In this document: piece by piece, positions 15,774-24,483 of the stretch
How positions within the stretch are numbered: position 1 is the first letter of the stretch
How the letters are laid out: each line of letters starts with the position of its first letter
Assembly (NCBI GenBank): GCA_964544085.1
Contig: CAZIZT010000007.1
Coordinates: 62,001 to 126,000 of the forward strand
DNA length: 64,000 nt
Direction of reading: 5' to 3'
DNA from: CAZIZT01 sp964544085
GTDB taxonomy: Bacteria > Campylobacterota_A > Desulfurellia > Desulfurellales > Hippeaceae
Made by a program: the position numbers and the translations under genes
The notes under the pieces: generated by a model
What the model saw: only the letters and a program-made list of their open reading frames with translations
Databases searched by the model: none
Told to the model about the DNA's origin: nothing

Positions 15774-16705
15774 TGGAAAAGAAGGCAACAAGAGAGGCTT
15801 ACGGCAAAGCCCTCGTTGAGATAGGCAAAGACAGCAGGGTTGTGGTGCTGGATGCAGACCTGTCAGGTTCTACAAAATCGGCACTTTTTAAAAAGGCATA
15901 TCCTGATCGTTTCTTCAATATGGGTATAGCTGAATCAAATATGGCGGGTGTGGCTGCAGGTATGGCGCTAAGTGGCCTGAAACCTTATGTTTCCTCATTT
16001 GCGATTTTTGTTGCCGGCAGAGCGTTTGAGCCTATAAGGCAGTCGATATGTTACCAGAACCTGCATGTTGTGTTGTGTGGTTCCCACTCTGGCATTAGTG
16101 TTGGTGAAGACGGTGGGTCGCACCAGGCTGTGGAGGACATTGCGCTTATGCGGAGCCTGCCAAACATGAAGGTTATTGTGCCTGCCGATTACAACGAGAC
16201 CATGGATGCTGTGGTTGCAACTTTACAGATGGAGGGTCCCGTTTATATAAGAACCTCCAGAGCGGCATCCCCCATACTGTTTAAGAGGGGTGAGTTTGAG
16301 TTTGGTAGGGCAAAAAGACTAAGGGAAGGCGACGATATGTACATCGTGGCCTGTGGCATGCTGGTCTGGGTGGCGGTTGAGGCTGCCAAATTACTGCAGC
16401 AGGACGGTATTAGCGCCGGTGTTATAAATATGTCCACCGTTAAACCCATTGACAGGGATGCCGTATGCGAAGCAGCAGCCACCAAGAGGATCGTAACGCT
16501 GGAGGAGCACTCGATTATAGGTGGACTTGGTTCTTCTGTTAGCGAGGTGCTCTCCGAAAGCTGTCCTGTTAAGCTTGTACGTATAGGGCTGGAGGATGTG
16601 TTCGGCGAAAGTGGCTCCAAAGTGGATCTGTTCTGTAAGTATGGTTTTACGCCGGAAGCTGTGGTTGAGAAGATAAAAAGGTCCTTTGGATGGTCGAGTT
16701 CATAG
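15773..16705 (+). CDS. Transketolase, C-terminal (pyrimidine-binding) subunit
   Basis: 310 residues. Partner of the preceding gene; holds the pyrimidine-binding and C-terminal domains. Key stretches are VVVLDADLSGSTKSALF, FNMGIAESNMAGVAAGMALSGLKPY with the catalytic glutamate, and GEDGGSHQAVEDIALMRSLPN. The C-terminal domain includes TLEEHSIIGGLGSSVSE. ATG 15773 is preferred over the in-frame GTG 15770 because GGAG lies 9-10 nt before it. Its end overlaps ftsE by 16 nt. Confidence 0.95.
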   Translation: MEKKATREAYGKALVEIGKDSRVVVLDADLSGSTKSALFKKAYPDRFFNMGIAESNMAGVAAGMALSGLKPYVSSFAIFVAGRAFEPIRQSICYQNLHVVLCGSHSGISVGEDGGSHQAVEDIALMRSLPNMKVIVPADYNETMDAVVATLQMEGPVYIRTSRAASPILFKRGEFEFGRAKRLREGDDMYIVACGMLVWVAVEAAKLLQQDGISAGVINMSTVKPIDRDAVCEAAATKRIVTLEEHSIIGGLGSSVSEVLSESCPVKLVRIGLEDVFGESGSKVDLFCKYGFTPEAVVEKIKRSFGWSSS

Positions 16706-17310
16706 ATGTCGTTAAGAGCTTCGATGGCAGAAGGGTTCTTGATGGTATAAGCTTTAGAATAGCCTCCAACACGATCAACCAGATAATAGGCGATCAGGCA
16801 AGCGGAAAGAGCACCATACTGAAGATGATATACGGTGCTGTCAGGCCAGATAGTGGTTACATCCGTGTTTTTGATGTGAATGTCTCGGAGTTGAACTACT
16901 CAGACATCGTGGTGCTAAGACGCTATCTGGGTATAATCTTTGAGGATATTCGCCTGATCGATACATTGACGGTGCGCGAGAATATTTCGGTGATAATGCG
17001 CATGACAAAGAGAAACCTTTACATCTCTGAAGAGATCTTTGATGAGTTGAATATTGGTTATCTGTTGAATAAATATCCCGGGGAACTTTCGCTTAGTGAG
17101 CAGTCTCTTGTGAATATAGCCAGGGGCCTTGTTTACAACTTCCCGCTTGTGCTTGCCGATGAACCACTACGTTACCTGTCGCGTGAGTACAGACACAGGG
17201 TAATTCGACTCTTTAAGCGCCTGAATGAGAAGAAGGGCATAACCTTTTTGATAGCCTCCCAGAATCCTCTGGATACAGAGTTTAATACGATAAGGCTTGA
17301 TGAGATATGA
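16690..17310 (+). CDS. ftsE: Cell-division ABC ATPase FtsE, with altered motifs
   Basis: 206 residues. FtsE with FtsX transmits division-site signals to periplasmic murein hydrolases. Walker A is GDQASGKST and Walker B LVLADEP, both intact. Other motifs differ from the family: the Q-loop glutamine is glutamate (IIFEDIRLID instead of VFQD), the signature reads LSLSEQ rather than LSGGEQ, and the switch histidine is replaced by glutamine (IASQNP). Identity as FtsE rests on size and on the ftsX and envC genes that follow. ATPase turnover may be weak or regulated differently. Overlaps ftsX by 4 nt. Confidence 0.85.
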   Translation: MVEFIDVVKSFDGRRVLDGISFRIASNTINQIIGDQASGKSTILKMIYGAVRPDSGYIRVFDVNVSELNYSDIVVLRRYLGIIFEDIRLIDTLTVRENISVIMRMTKRNLYISEEIFDELNIGYLLNKYPGELSLSEQSLVNIARGLVYNFPLVLADEPLRYLSREYRHRVIRLFKRLNEKKGITFLIASQNPLDTEFNTIRLDEI

Positions 17311-18140
17311 GAAGGGATTCGGTGGGCATAGCCTTTGTGTTCATCATAGTGGCGTTCGTGTTAACCATGAGCATACTGATGAGCATATTCTATGGCATAA
17401 AGAGCTATGTAGAGCAAGAAAGCTCCGATATTCCAGTTTACGTTTTTTTAAAGAGGAGTGCCGGCAAGGGCGATCTGGAGAGGGTAACAGCGGCTATAAG
17501 TCAAAGAAAGGGTGTTATACGCTACAGTGTGATCTCGCGGAAGAAGGCCTTTGATGAGCTTCTCAAGCGCTTTTCGATAGATAGGGATCTGTTCGATACA
17601 AATCCGTTTCCCTACACCGTTGAGGTTTTCTTTGAGCCCAAATACAACGATATTGATCATATAGAGCAGTTCAAGAAGAGTATGCTCGCTTTAGGCGTGG
17701 TAGACGACGTAAGGGCGCCGGTCAAGCTTATACGCAATATGAACAAGATAAAAAAGCGTGTAAATACACTAAGCAGAACGATACTGGGCATTCTCTACGG
17801 TGTGGAGTTCGTGGTTTTTGTCTCTATTATCACCGTTATTTACTCCCACAGAAGGCCCGACTATAATACCCTTAAGTTCTTTGGCATTAGAAGATCACGT
17901 ATCTTTTTGCTGTTTCTTAAACAGACGTTTGGATGGGCAATGGCTGCCTCCCTGCTTTCTTCCTTTTTTGCCCTGCTTGTCTATTTTCTCTACGACAGGT
18001 ATGCAAATGTTTACTATATGGCAAGCAGCCTGTTCAAGGCTTCCTTTAAAACCACTTTTGCAATGAATGTAGCTGTGGGTCTCTTCTTTACTTTGATTGC
18101 TTCGATTTTTGTATTTTTGGTAAATGATGAGAAGATTTGA
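17307..18140 (+). CDS. ftsX: Cell-division protein FtsX
   Basis: 277 residues, inner-membrane partner of FtsE. One membrane segment lies near the N-terminus (about 8-28), followed by a periplasmic domain (about 30-150) and three more segments at about 160-180, 205-230 and 250-272. This is the four-segment FtsX topology. The periplasmic loop (IPVYVFLKRSAGKGDL, GVIRYSVISRKKAFDEL) matches the usual extracellular domain that contacts EnvC-type proteins. It is followed by such a gene, overlapping by 17 nt. Confidence 0.9.
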   Translation: MRRDSVGIAFVFIIVAFVLTMSILMSIFYGIKSYVEQESSDIPVYVFLKRSAGKGDLERVTAAISQRKGVIRYSVISRKKAFDELLKRFSIDRDLFDTNPFPYTVEVFFEPKYNDIDHIEQFKKSMLALGVVDDVRAPVKLIRNMNKIKKRVNTLSRTILGILYGVEFVVFVSIITVIYSHRRPDYNTLKFFGIRRSRIFLLFLKQTFGWAMAASLLSSFFALLVYFLYDRYANVYYMASSLFKASFKTTFAMNVAVGLFFTLIASIFVFLVNDEKI

Positions 18141-19299
18141 CGTATTCCTGCTTCTGTCTATTTTACTGTTTTCATCCCACGGTGTATATGCACTGAATCA
18201 GAAGGCATTGGAGACAAAGATTCAGAGCCTGAAGGAGAAACTCCAGCAAAAGAGAGCCTCCTACTTGAAAATCCGGGCACGTTATTATGAACTTTCCCGG
18301 CGTATGTTCAAGGTGGAAAAGAGTATCAGGGCCCTGAAGCTTCGAATGGCGAACAGTCAGAAGGAACTGGATAAATTGAGCTCAAAGATTAAGCAGTTGC
18401 GACAGGAGATAGGGGGTGTCAGTGGTGATCTGCTCAAACAGAAGGAGCAGCTTTACAGGGAGCTGAATGAGTATTACAAGTACCAGTGTGTTAGCAAATA
18501 CTATGCTCGTGGCATCTGGTATAGCAAGATGAATGGCTACATTGCGGCGTATATGCAGGAGAAAATAAAGCGTTACCTGAAACATAAGGAGTATCTGAAA
18601 CGGCGAATGGATCGGTTGAAAAACTACATGGAGCGCAAGAAAAAGATACTTGAGAAGATAAAGAAACAGAAAAGCGATCTGAATAGACAGATGGAAGAGC
18701 TTGCAAAGCTGAAGGAGGATGCGAAGAGGCAGAAGGAGGCGTACCTCAGACAGATCGATATGTTGAGCAAGGAGCAGAAACGATTACAGTCGATCCTCGC
18801 CAATATAATAGCTCAGCAGAAAAAACGTATGGAGCAAGAGAGAAAAAAACGGCTTGCACTAAAAAGGCGCAAAGCTAAACACAGTGCTGTTTACAAAAAC
18901 AGACCAGGTGCATTCGTTAAGGGCATGTTAATAGCGCCAGTAAAGGGGAAAGTTATTGACACTTTTGGTAAAAAATATGATAATCTCTTCAAGGTCTACA
19001 CGCGCAACGATGGTATCGACATAAAAGCGAAAGCCGGCAGTTGTGTGCGTGCGGTTTACAGCGGCAAGGTCGATTATGTCGGCCGCCTTCTTGGATATGG
19101 GGGAGTGATTATAATCAATCACTTAAACGGATATTACACGGTTTATGGCGGTGTGAAGGCAAGAGTGAGGCTGGGTCAGCGCGTTAAGGGTGGCGAATGC
19201 ATAGGAAGGATGGAGACAGACAAACTCCACTTTGAGATACGCTGGCATGCAAAAGCCATAAATCCGCTAAAACTCTTAAGCAGGAGGTATCTGAGGTAG
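18124..19299 (+). CDS. envC: EnvC-like murein hydrolase activator (degenerate LytM domain)
   Basis: 391 residues. Signal peptide (residues 1-24), a long coiled coil rich in Lys/Glu/Gln (about 25-245), and a C-terminal LytM/M23 fold (about 265-391). The zinc ligands are not intact: the first motif is NDGID instead of HxGxD and the second is LHFEIRW. This fits the catalytically dead EnvC group that activates amidases at the septum on command from FtsEX. Gene order ftsE-ftsX-envC supports this. Followed by a processing protease 2 nt later. Confidence 0.9.
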   Translation: MMRRFDVFLLLSILLFSSHGVYALNQKALETKIQSLKEKLQQKRASYLKIRARYYELSRRMFKVEKSIRALKLRMANSQKELDKLSSKIKQLRQEIGGVSGDLLKQKEQLYRELNEYYKYQCVSKYYARGIWYSKMNGYIAAYMQEKIKRYLKHKEYLKRRMDRLKNYMERKKKILEKIKKQKSDLNRQMEELAKLKEDAKRQKEAYLRQIDMLSKEQKRLQSILANIIAQQKKRMEQERKKRLALKRRKAKHSAVYKNRPGAFVKGMLIAPVKGKVIDTFGKKYDNLFKVYTRNDGIDIKAKAGSCVRAVYSGKVDYVGRLLGYGGVIIINHLNGYYTVYGGVKARVRLGQRVKGGECIGRMETDKLHFEIRWHAKAINPLKLLSRRYLR

Positions 19300-19301
19300 C
19301 C

Positions 19302-20555
19302 ATGAAAAGGTGGGTTGTATCCTTGCTGTTGGTTTTTATAGGTATAAATAGCGCATTTGCTGCCGGTGTGAAGATCGACAAGTATGAGAAGCTGAAGATC
19401 TTTGCGCGGGTGATGACAATTATCAATCAGGATTATGTGGATAAGGTCAACGATGTTAAGTTGATCGATAATGCAATAAAGGGAATGGTTAGTTCCCTTG
19501 ATCCGCACTCCTCCTACATGACGCGGGACGAGTACAAAGAGTTAAAGATTACCACAACCGGTAAATTTGGCGGTCTTGGTATTGAGATAACCATTAAGGA
19601 CGGTGTGCTTACTGTAGTTGCACCAATTGAGGATACGCCCGCCTATAGAGCCGGTATAAAGCCCCATGATATGATCATCAAGATAAACGGCAAAAGCACA
19701 CTGGGCATGAGTCTGCAGGATGCCGTGAAGCTGCTCAGGGGTAAACCGGGTACAAAGGTGACCATCACCATTTTGAGGGGCAAGAACTCAAAACCCTTCA
19801 ATGTAACTATAACAAGGGCGATCATCCATGTAAAGAGCGTGAAGTTCAAAAAGATAGACAATATCGGTTACCTGAGGATTTCCCAGTTCCAGCAGGGTAC
19901 CACACAGGAGGTAAAAAACGCACTGAAAAAACTAAAGGGCATAAAGGGCCTTGTTATTGATTTGAGGAACAACCCCGGTGGACTGCTTCAGGAGGCGATT
20001 GGAGTGAGCGATCTGTTTATAAAGAAGGGAGTGATCGTCTCCATAAGGGGCAGGAATAAATCCAACACACAGTACTTCTATGCAACAAATGATGGTGATG
20101 AGCCTACATATCCAATAGTGGTGCTGATAAATTCCGGTACTGCTTCGGCTGCTGAGATAGTGTCGGGGTGCCTGAAAGACGACAAGAGGGCGCTTATAAT
20201 GGGCGTGCGCAGCTTCGGTAAAGGAAGCGTTCAAACCATTATACCGTTGCCGGATGGTTCTGCTCTCAGGCTAACCACGGCGAGGTATTACACGCCTGAC
20301 GGCAAAAGCATACAGGCTGTTGGAATAGAACCTGATATTGTGGTAAAACAGGCAAAGCTCACCGAGGAAACCACCGGTTTCACACTTAGAGAACAGAATT
20401 TGATACACCATCTGCTTGGGCCGAAGCAGTCAAAGAGCGAATACTCGAAGAAAGATATAGAGAAAATGCTCAAGAATGATTATCAGTTGCTGAGAGCCGT
20501 TCAGCTTGTCAAGGCTCTGGTTAAAGCGAAAAACATCGTATGTCAGGCAAAATAG
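19302..20555 (+). CDS. ctpA: Carboxy-terminal processing protease (S41 family)
   Basis: 417 residues, exported (signal peptide about 1-21). A PDZ domain (about 95-180, FGGLGIEITIKDGVLTVVAP) precedes the S41 core. The Ser nucleophile is in NSGTASAAEIVSG and the Lys base in RSFGKGSVQT; VIDLRNNPGGLLQEA is the family signature. It trims C-termini of periplasmic proteins, commonly cell-wall hydrolases or their regulators. The envC-ctpA-deacetylase order is common in proteobacteria. The end overlaps the next gene by 16 nt. Confidence 0.95.
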   Translation: MKRWVVSLLLVFIGINSAFAAGVKIDKYEKLKIFARVMTIINQDYVDKVNDVKLIDNAIKGMVSSLDPHSSYMTRDEYKELKITTTGKFGGLGIEITIKDGVLTVVAPIEDTPAYRAGIKPHDMIIKINGKSTLGMSLQDAVKLLRGKPGTKVTITILRGKNSKPFNVTITRAIIHVKSVKFKKIDNIGYLRISQFQQGTTQEVKNALKKLKGIKGLVIDLRNNPGGLLQEAIGVSDLFIKKGVIVSIRGRNKSNTQYFYATNDGDEPTYPIVVLINSGTASAAEIVSGCLKDDKRALIMGVRSFGKGSVQTIIPLPDGSALRLTTARYYTPDGKSIQAVGIEPDIVVKQAKLTEETTGFTLREQNLIHHLLGPKQSKSEYSKKDIEKMLKNDYQLLRAVQLVKALVKAKNIVCQAK

Positions 20556-21289
20556 CGAAACCTGTATTTCTTCTTCTCGCAGCGTTAGTTGTTTTTGTAA
20601 GCCCTCTGCATGCAGCCACCGCCAGATGGTGGCTGCACAAGAGACTTGCAATTATTATCGACGATATGGGTTACGATAAGCCTCTGGCATACAGGTTTGC
20701 ATCACTGGATTTGCCGCTTGCCTTCTCTTTTTTGCCCGATGCTCCCTATTCCGAAGAGCTCGCTCGCTATATGGGTGTGAGGGGTTATGCGGTAATGATT
20801 CATATGCCCTCTGAGCCTTTAGACTATCCGAAGGATAATCCCGGCAAAAATGCGATCTATGTTTCCACATCGAAGAGAAGAACCCTGCAGCTACTTGCCC
20901 GTGCCTATAAACGAATACCGTGGGCTGTTGGCTTGAACAATCACATGGGTTCAAGAATACTCAAAGACAAGCGGCACCTCGATTATATAATGGAGTTTTT
21001 ACGCTCCAAACACATGTTCTTTATTGATAGTGCCACCGTTGAGGGGAGTCTTGGTTGCAAGGAGGCGCACAGATACAGGGTGCTGTGCGCAAGAAGAAGG
21101 GTCTTTCTCGATAACATCAAGAACGTTGCCTATATTAAAAACCAGATTAAACATGCTCTTGCTCTTTTAAAAAAATACGATGATGTTGTTGCCATAGGCC
21201 ACTGCGATACGGCAACATATGAGGCATTAAGAGAGATGCGCCCGATCCTCAAACGCTACATGATTGGCGTGGAGTATATCGTTAAATGA
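20540..21289 (+). CDS. Divergent polysaccharide deacetylase (YibQ/DUF610 type)
   Basis: 249 residues with an N-terminal signal peptide (about 1-25). RLAIIIDDMGYD, DLPLAFSFLPDAPYS, VMIHMPSEP, VGLNNHMGSR and FFIDSATV are the conserved blocks of the YibQ group, which resembles NodB deacetylases but is probably not a chitin deacetylase. It usually sits next to envC and ctpA, as here, pointing to envelope or division work. The start is inside the ctpA end; the stop overlaps tsaD (ATGA). Confidence 0.88.
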   Translation: MSGKIAKPVFLLLAALVVFVSPLHAATARWWLHKRLAIIIDDMGYDKPLAYRFASLDLPLAFSFLPDAPYSEELARYMGVRGYAVMIHMPSEPLDYPKDNPGKNAIYVSTSKRRTLQLLARAYKRIPWAVGLNNHMGSRILKDKRHLDYIMEFLRSKHMFFIDSATVEGSLGCKEAHRYRVLCARRRVFLDNIKNVAYIKNQIKHALALLKKYDDVVAIGHCDTATYEALREMRPILKRYMIGVEYIVK

Positions 21290-22278
21290 TTCTGGCTTTT
21301 GATACCTCTTGTGACGATACAGCCGTTGCATGCCTAAAAGACTGTCGCAGATACTCCAATGTTGTGCTGTCTCAAAACAAGATACATAGTCGCTATGGTG
21401 GGGTCATTCCCGAGCTTGCTGCAAGGGCACACCTTGAAGCCATAGGTCACCTGACCGGAAAGGCAATGGAGGAGGTATCCGCAGAACCTGCCGATATTGA
21501 CCTTGTTGCTGTTACAACCGGTCCTGGCCTTGCACCCTCCTTGCTTGTGGGTGTTGCTTTTGCCAAGGCTTTTGCATACGCAAATAATGCAAGAATCCTT
21601 TCAATAAACCACATAGAGGGGCATCTGTTTGCCCCCTTCTTTTGTAAGCAGCCGGTGTATCCATTTATCGGGCTTGTTGTCTCTGGAGGACATACCCATC
21701 TGTTTCTTGTGGAGGGGCTTGGTAAATACAGGCTGCTTGGTAAGACGCTGGACGATGCAGTAGGAGAGGCATTTGATAAGGTGGCAAGGTTGCTGGAGGT
21801 TGGATATCCGGGCGGGCCTGTAATTGACAGGCTGTCAAAATCTGGAAATCCTTTCAGATTCAGAATTCCAGCGGGCCTGGAGCACCAGGATACCTACAAC
21901 TTCAGCTTCAGCGGTACCAAAACAGCTGTCAAAAACCTTGTCAAAAAGCTTGGTAGCCTGTCAATAACTGATAAGCAAGACATAGCCGCTGCTTTTCAGA
22001 AAACCGCAATTGATATTCTGACAAAAAGGTCTTTCGATGCCGCAAAAGACTATCGTGTGGCCAATATTGTGGTTTCGGGTGGTGTTTCTGCTAACAGCTA
22101 TCTACGAGAGAGCTTCGCCCAACGTGCCAAAGAGGAGGGCATTAACCTGTTTCTGCCGGATAGACAAATGACAACGGATAATGCCTTGATGATAGCCTAC
22201 GTGGCACAGCTGAGATCCACCGAGGCTCACAGTGATTACTTTTTGATTGAAGCCAATCCCAGAAGCAGGATATATTAG
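21286..22278 (+). CDS. tsaD: tRNA threonylcarbamoyladenosine transferase TsaD
   Basis: 330 residues. Transfers the threonylcarbamoyl group to A37 of ANN-decoding tRNAs with TsaB and TsaE. N-terminus MILAFDTSCDDTAVACLKD, metal-binding HIEGH (about residue 108), and the ASKHA-fold motifs VSGGHTHLFLV, DDAVGEAFDKVARLL and VVSGGVSANSYLRE are all present. It ends the plus-strand train, one base from the convergent DUF72 gene; no terminator hairpin separates them. Confidence 0.96.
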   Translation: MILAFDTSCDDTAVACLKDCRRYSNVVLSQNKIHSRYGGVIPELAARAHLEAIGHLTGKAMEEVSAEPADIDLVAVTTGPGLAPSLLVGVAFAKAFAYANNARILSINHIEGHLFAPFFCKQPVYPFIGLVVSGGHTHLFLVEGLGKYRLLGKTLDDAVGEAFDKVARLLEVGYPGGPVIDRLSKSGNPFRFRIPAGLEHQDTYNFSFSGTKTAVKNLVKKLGSLSITDKQDIAAAFQKTAIDILTKRSFDAAKDYRVANIVVSGGVSANSYLRESFAQRAKEEGINLFLPDRQMTTDNALMIAYVAQLRSTEAHSDYFLIEANPRSRIY

Positions 22279-22279
22279 T

Positions 22280-23026
22280 TTAAACAGGGGTGACCCGAAC
22301 GAGACGCTTCAGCCTTTGGGCATCACGCGGTGCGCAGGCGTGTGTATCGTTGTTAAAATAGACAAATACGTCACCAACCGATAGGTATTTACTGATGAGG
22401 GTGGCACAGCTTTGGAGCTCTTCATCAGAGTAGCTTCCGCCGTAGTATCCATCGGGACCGTGTTTTCTGATGTATAGGAAGTCTACGTTGTTGGAGTGCT
22501 CTACCCTGCACTGCCTATGGTCTGATATTGCAACACAGACACCCTCCTTTCGAAGTGAGGAATATACATCATCATTCAGCCAGCTGTTGTGTCGAAATTC
22601 AACGGCTATACGCGGCATTAAATCTCCCCATACCCTTCTCATAGAATCCAGAAAGCCGAGCAGCAGAGGGAGATTGGCCTTTAAAGATGGTGGCAACTGA
22701 ATCAAAACCACGGCAAGTTTTCTGCCCAACACCTCTGCGATGATGCGGTTTTTTGCAAGTTCTTCCTTGCAGTTTTCAAGCCTGGCGTAGTGTGTGATAC
22801 GCCTTGAGAGCTTAATAGAAAAGCGAAAACCATCCCCTGTTTTGCTTACCCAACCCTGAAGTGTTTTGATTGCGGGTAGTCTATAGAATGTTGCGTTTAT
22901 CTCAACCGTGTTAAAGATGCTGCTGTAGTACTCAAGCAAGTTCTCCTTGCGTATCTTATCGGGATAGAATGCGTTGTTCATCCAATCTCTATAGCTAAAT
23001 CCACTTGTGCCCAGATAGAGCGTCAT
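22280..23026 (-). CDS. DUF72 family protein (YecE-like)
   Basis: 248 residues from the ATG at 23026, with LYLGTSGFSYRDW at the N-terminus and FYRLPAIKTLQGW, LPPSLKANLPLL, VEFRHNSWL and VYFNNDTHACAPRDAQRL as the family blocks. TIM-barrel protein of unknown function. An in-frame TTG at 23065 could add 13 residues, but none of them look conserved. No clear ribosome site is visible for either start. It is monocistronic and faces tsaD. Confidence 0.85.
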   Translation of the reverse strand: MTLYLGTSGFSYRDWMNNAFYPDKIRKENLLEYYSSIFNTVEINATFYRLPAIKTLQGWVSKTGDGFRFSIKLSRRITHYARLENCKEELAKNRIIAEVLGRKLAVVLIQLPPSLKANLPLLLGFLDSMRRVWGDLMPRIAVEFRHNSWLNDDVYSSLRKEGVCVAISDHRQCRVEHSNNVDFLYIRKHGPDGYYGGSYSDEELQSCATLISKYLSVGDVFVYFNNDTHACAPRDAQRLKRLVRVTPV

Positions 23027-23084
23027 GGCAAAGATTAGATTAAACCCCTCAAGTGTTTCAGTCAAGTGTTGTTGTGCACAAATC

Positions 23085-23112
23085 TTGACTTTCTGCCGTT
23101 TTGGATTATTTA
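23085..23112 (+). promoter_or_regulatory. Promoter of the inositol-phosphate solute operon
   Basis: TTGACT at 23085-23090, a 16-base spacer, and TATTTA at 23107-23112, about 75 nt before the start of the bifunctional synthase gene. Nothing else is evident in 23027-23188. Confidence 0.45.
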
Positions 23113-23188
23113 TTTCTTAACTGTGCCTCTCTTGCTGGAGTATCCGGCAGATAACCAATAACTCCATGTGCGATTGTGGTGAGGGCGC

Positions 23189-24478
23189 ATGAAGGTTGTT
23201 GTGCTTGCTGCTGGTACTGCCAGAAGAATGCGAAACCTTTACCCGGATAAACCAAAAGGGCTATACAGGCTTGCAGGCAGGGAGCTGGTTTATAGGACCA
23301 TGGCTACCCTGCGCAATCTGGGTTATGATGAGTTTCTTATTGTTACAAATCCAGACTATGAGTCTGCCTACAGGGAGTTTGTGAACAAATACGGCTTTAA
23401 TGCTGAGTTTGTGATAAACAGGCATCCTGAGAGGGGCAACGGATACTCGCTCTATCTTGCTGGGGAACGCATCAAGGGGCGTTTTGTGTTGATTATGACG
23501 GATCATATTTATGAGGATGCGTTCATCAGGGAGGCAGTTAAGAAAAGCGGACTGATTGTCGATCGAGTGGGGCGTTACATTGACAAGGAAGAAGCCACAA
23601 AGGTCAGGCTTGACAAAGATGGTAATGTGGTGGAGATAGGCAAGAATCTTGAGCGCTTTGATGCCTTTGATACAGGTTTTTTCATCTTGGACGACTCTAT
23701 TTTCGAGATTGCTAAGAGCCTTGTTAAGGATCGCAAGACCATTGAATTGAGCGACATTGTCAGGCTTGCCAGGGCGAAAACGTCAGAGGTTTCCGGATAT
23801 TTCTGGGCCGATGCTGATACGCCTGAGGAGTTAAAGAGGTTGCGGTGGCTTTTAGTGAAAAGAGCCGTAAAATCCAGCGGTGATGGGTTTGTCTCGCGCC
23901 ATCTGAACAGGCGCATATCCACAGCTATCACCTATTTGGTAATCGAGCACATCTCCACGTTTTTTGCCACATGGATAGCCTTTCTATCCGGCTTGATTGC
24001 TGCTGTTGTTGCGTTTTATCAGCCTGCGCTTGGTGGTATACTCTATCAGATTAGCTCAATCCTCGATGGCATTGATGGCGAAATTGCCAGAGCAAGTCTT
24101 TCAACCAGCAACTTCGGTGGCTGGCTGGATTCCCTGCTCGATCGGTATATTGATGCAGCTTTTCTTCTTGCTCTCTGGCACCACAGCTCTGGCTTGCCAG
24201 CATGGGTGCTCGCTGTAAGTGTGTTTGGCTGCGCCATGGTTAGCTACTCTACAGAGCGCTTTAAAGCTGCCTATTCAAAGAGTGCCTATGAGCTGTTAAA
24301 GCCGCTTACCTACATTCCGGGCAAGCGAGACGAGAGGGTTCTTTTTGTTATGATCATGTGTCTTGGAGGGTGGATAAATGCACTTTATATAGTGCTTGCA
24401 CTTGTTTGTAACCTGCGTGTGTTGTTAACTGCACTACTTGTCTGGCATATGGAAGAAAAGAATAAGAAAGCGAGGTGA
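23189..24478 (+). CDS. Bifunctional inositol-1-phosphate cytidylyltransferase / di-inositol phosphate phosphate synthase
   Basis: 429 residues in two domains. The N-terminal part (1-230) is a nucleotidyltransferase with VVVLAAGTARRM, KPKGLYRLAG and LIMTDHIYED, expected to make CDP-inositol. The C-terminal part (about 240-429) is a membrane CDP-alcohol phosphatidyltransferase with motif DGEIARASLSTSNFGGWLDS then LLDRYID, matching DGxxAR...GxxxDxxxD, and several hydrophobic helices. This fusion is known as IPCT-DIPPS in thermophiles such as Archaeoglobus and makes the precursor of di-myo-inositol phosphate. The next gene, inositol-1-phosphate synthase, supplies its substrate. The final phosphatase is not in the window. 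Confidence 0.88.
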   Translation: MKVVVLAAGTARRMRNLYPDKPKGLYRLAGRELVYRTMATLRNLGYDEFLIVTNPDYESAYREFVNKYGFNAEFVINRHPERGNGYSLYLAGERIKGRFVLIMTDHIYEDAFIREAVKKSGLIVDRVGRYIDKEEATKVRLDKDGNVVEIGKNLERFDAFDTGFFILDDSIFEIAKSLVKDRKTIELSDIVRLARAKTSEVSGYFWADADTPEELKRLRWLLVKRAVKSSGDGFVSRHLNRRISTAITYLVIEHISTFFATWIAFLSGLIAAVVAFYQPALGGILYQISSILDGIDGEIARASLSTSNFGGWLDSLLDRYIDAAFLLALWHHSSGLPAWVLAVSVFGCAMVSYSTERFKAAYSKSAYELLKPLTYIPGKRDERVLFVMIMCLGGWINALYIVLALVCNLRVLLTALLVWHMEEKNKKAR

Positions 24479-24483
24479 TGCGT

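Noticed and set aside
20540..21289. YibQ-type protein as an ordinary NodB chitin deacetylase
   Set aside because: The zinc-site pattern differs from NodB; it fits the divergent deacetylase group near envC/ctpA.
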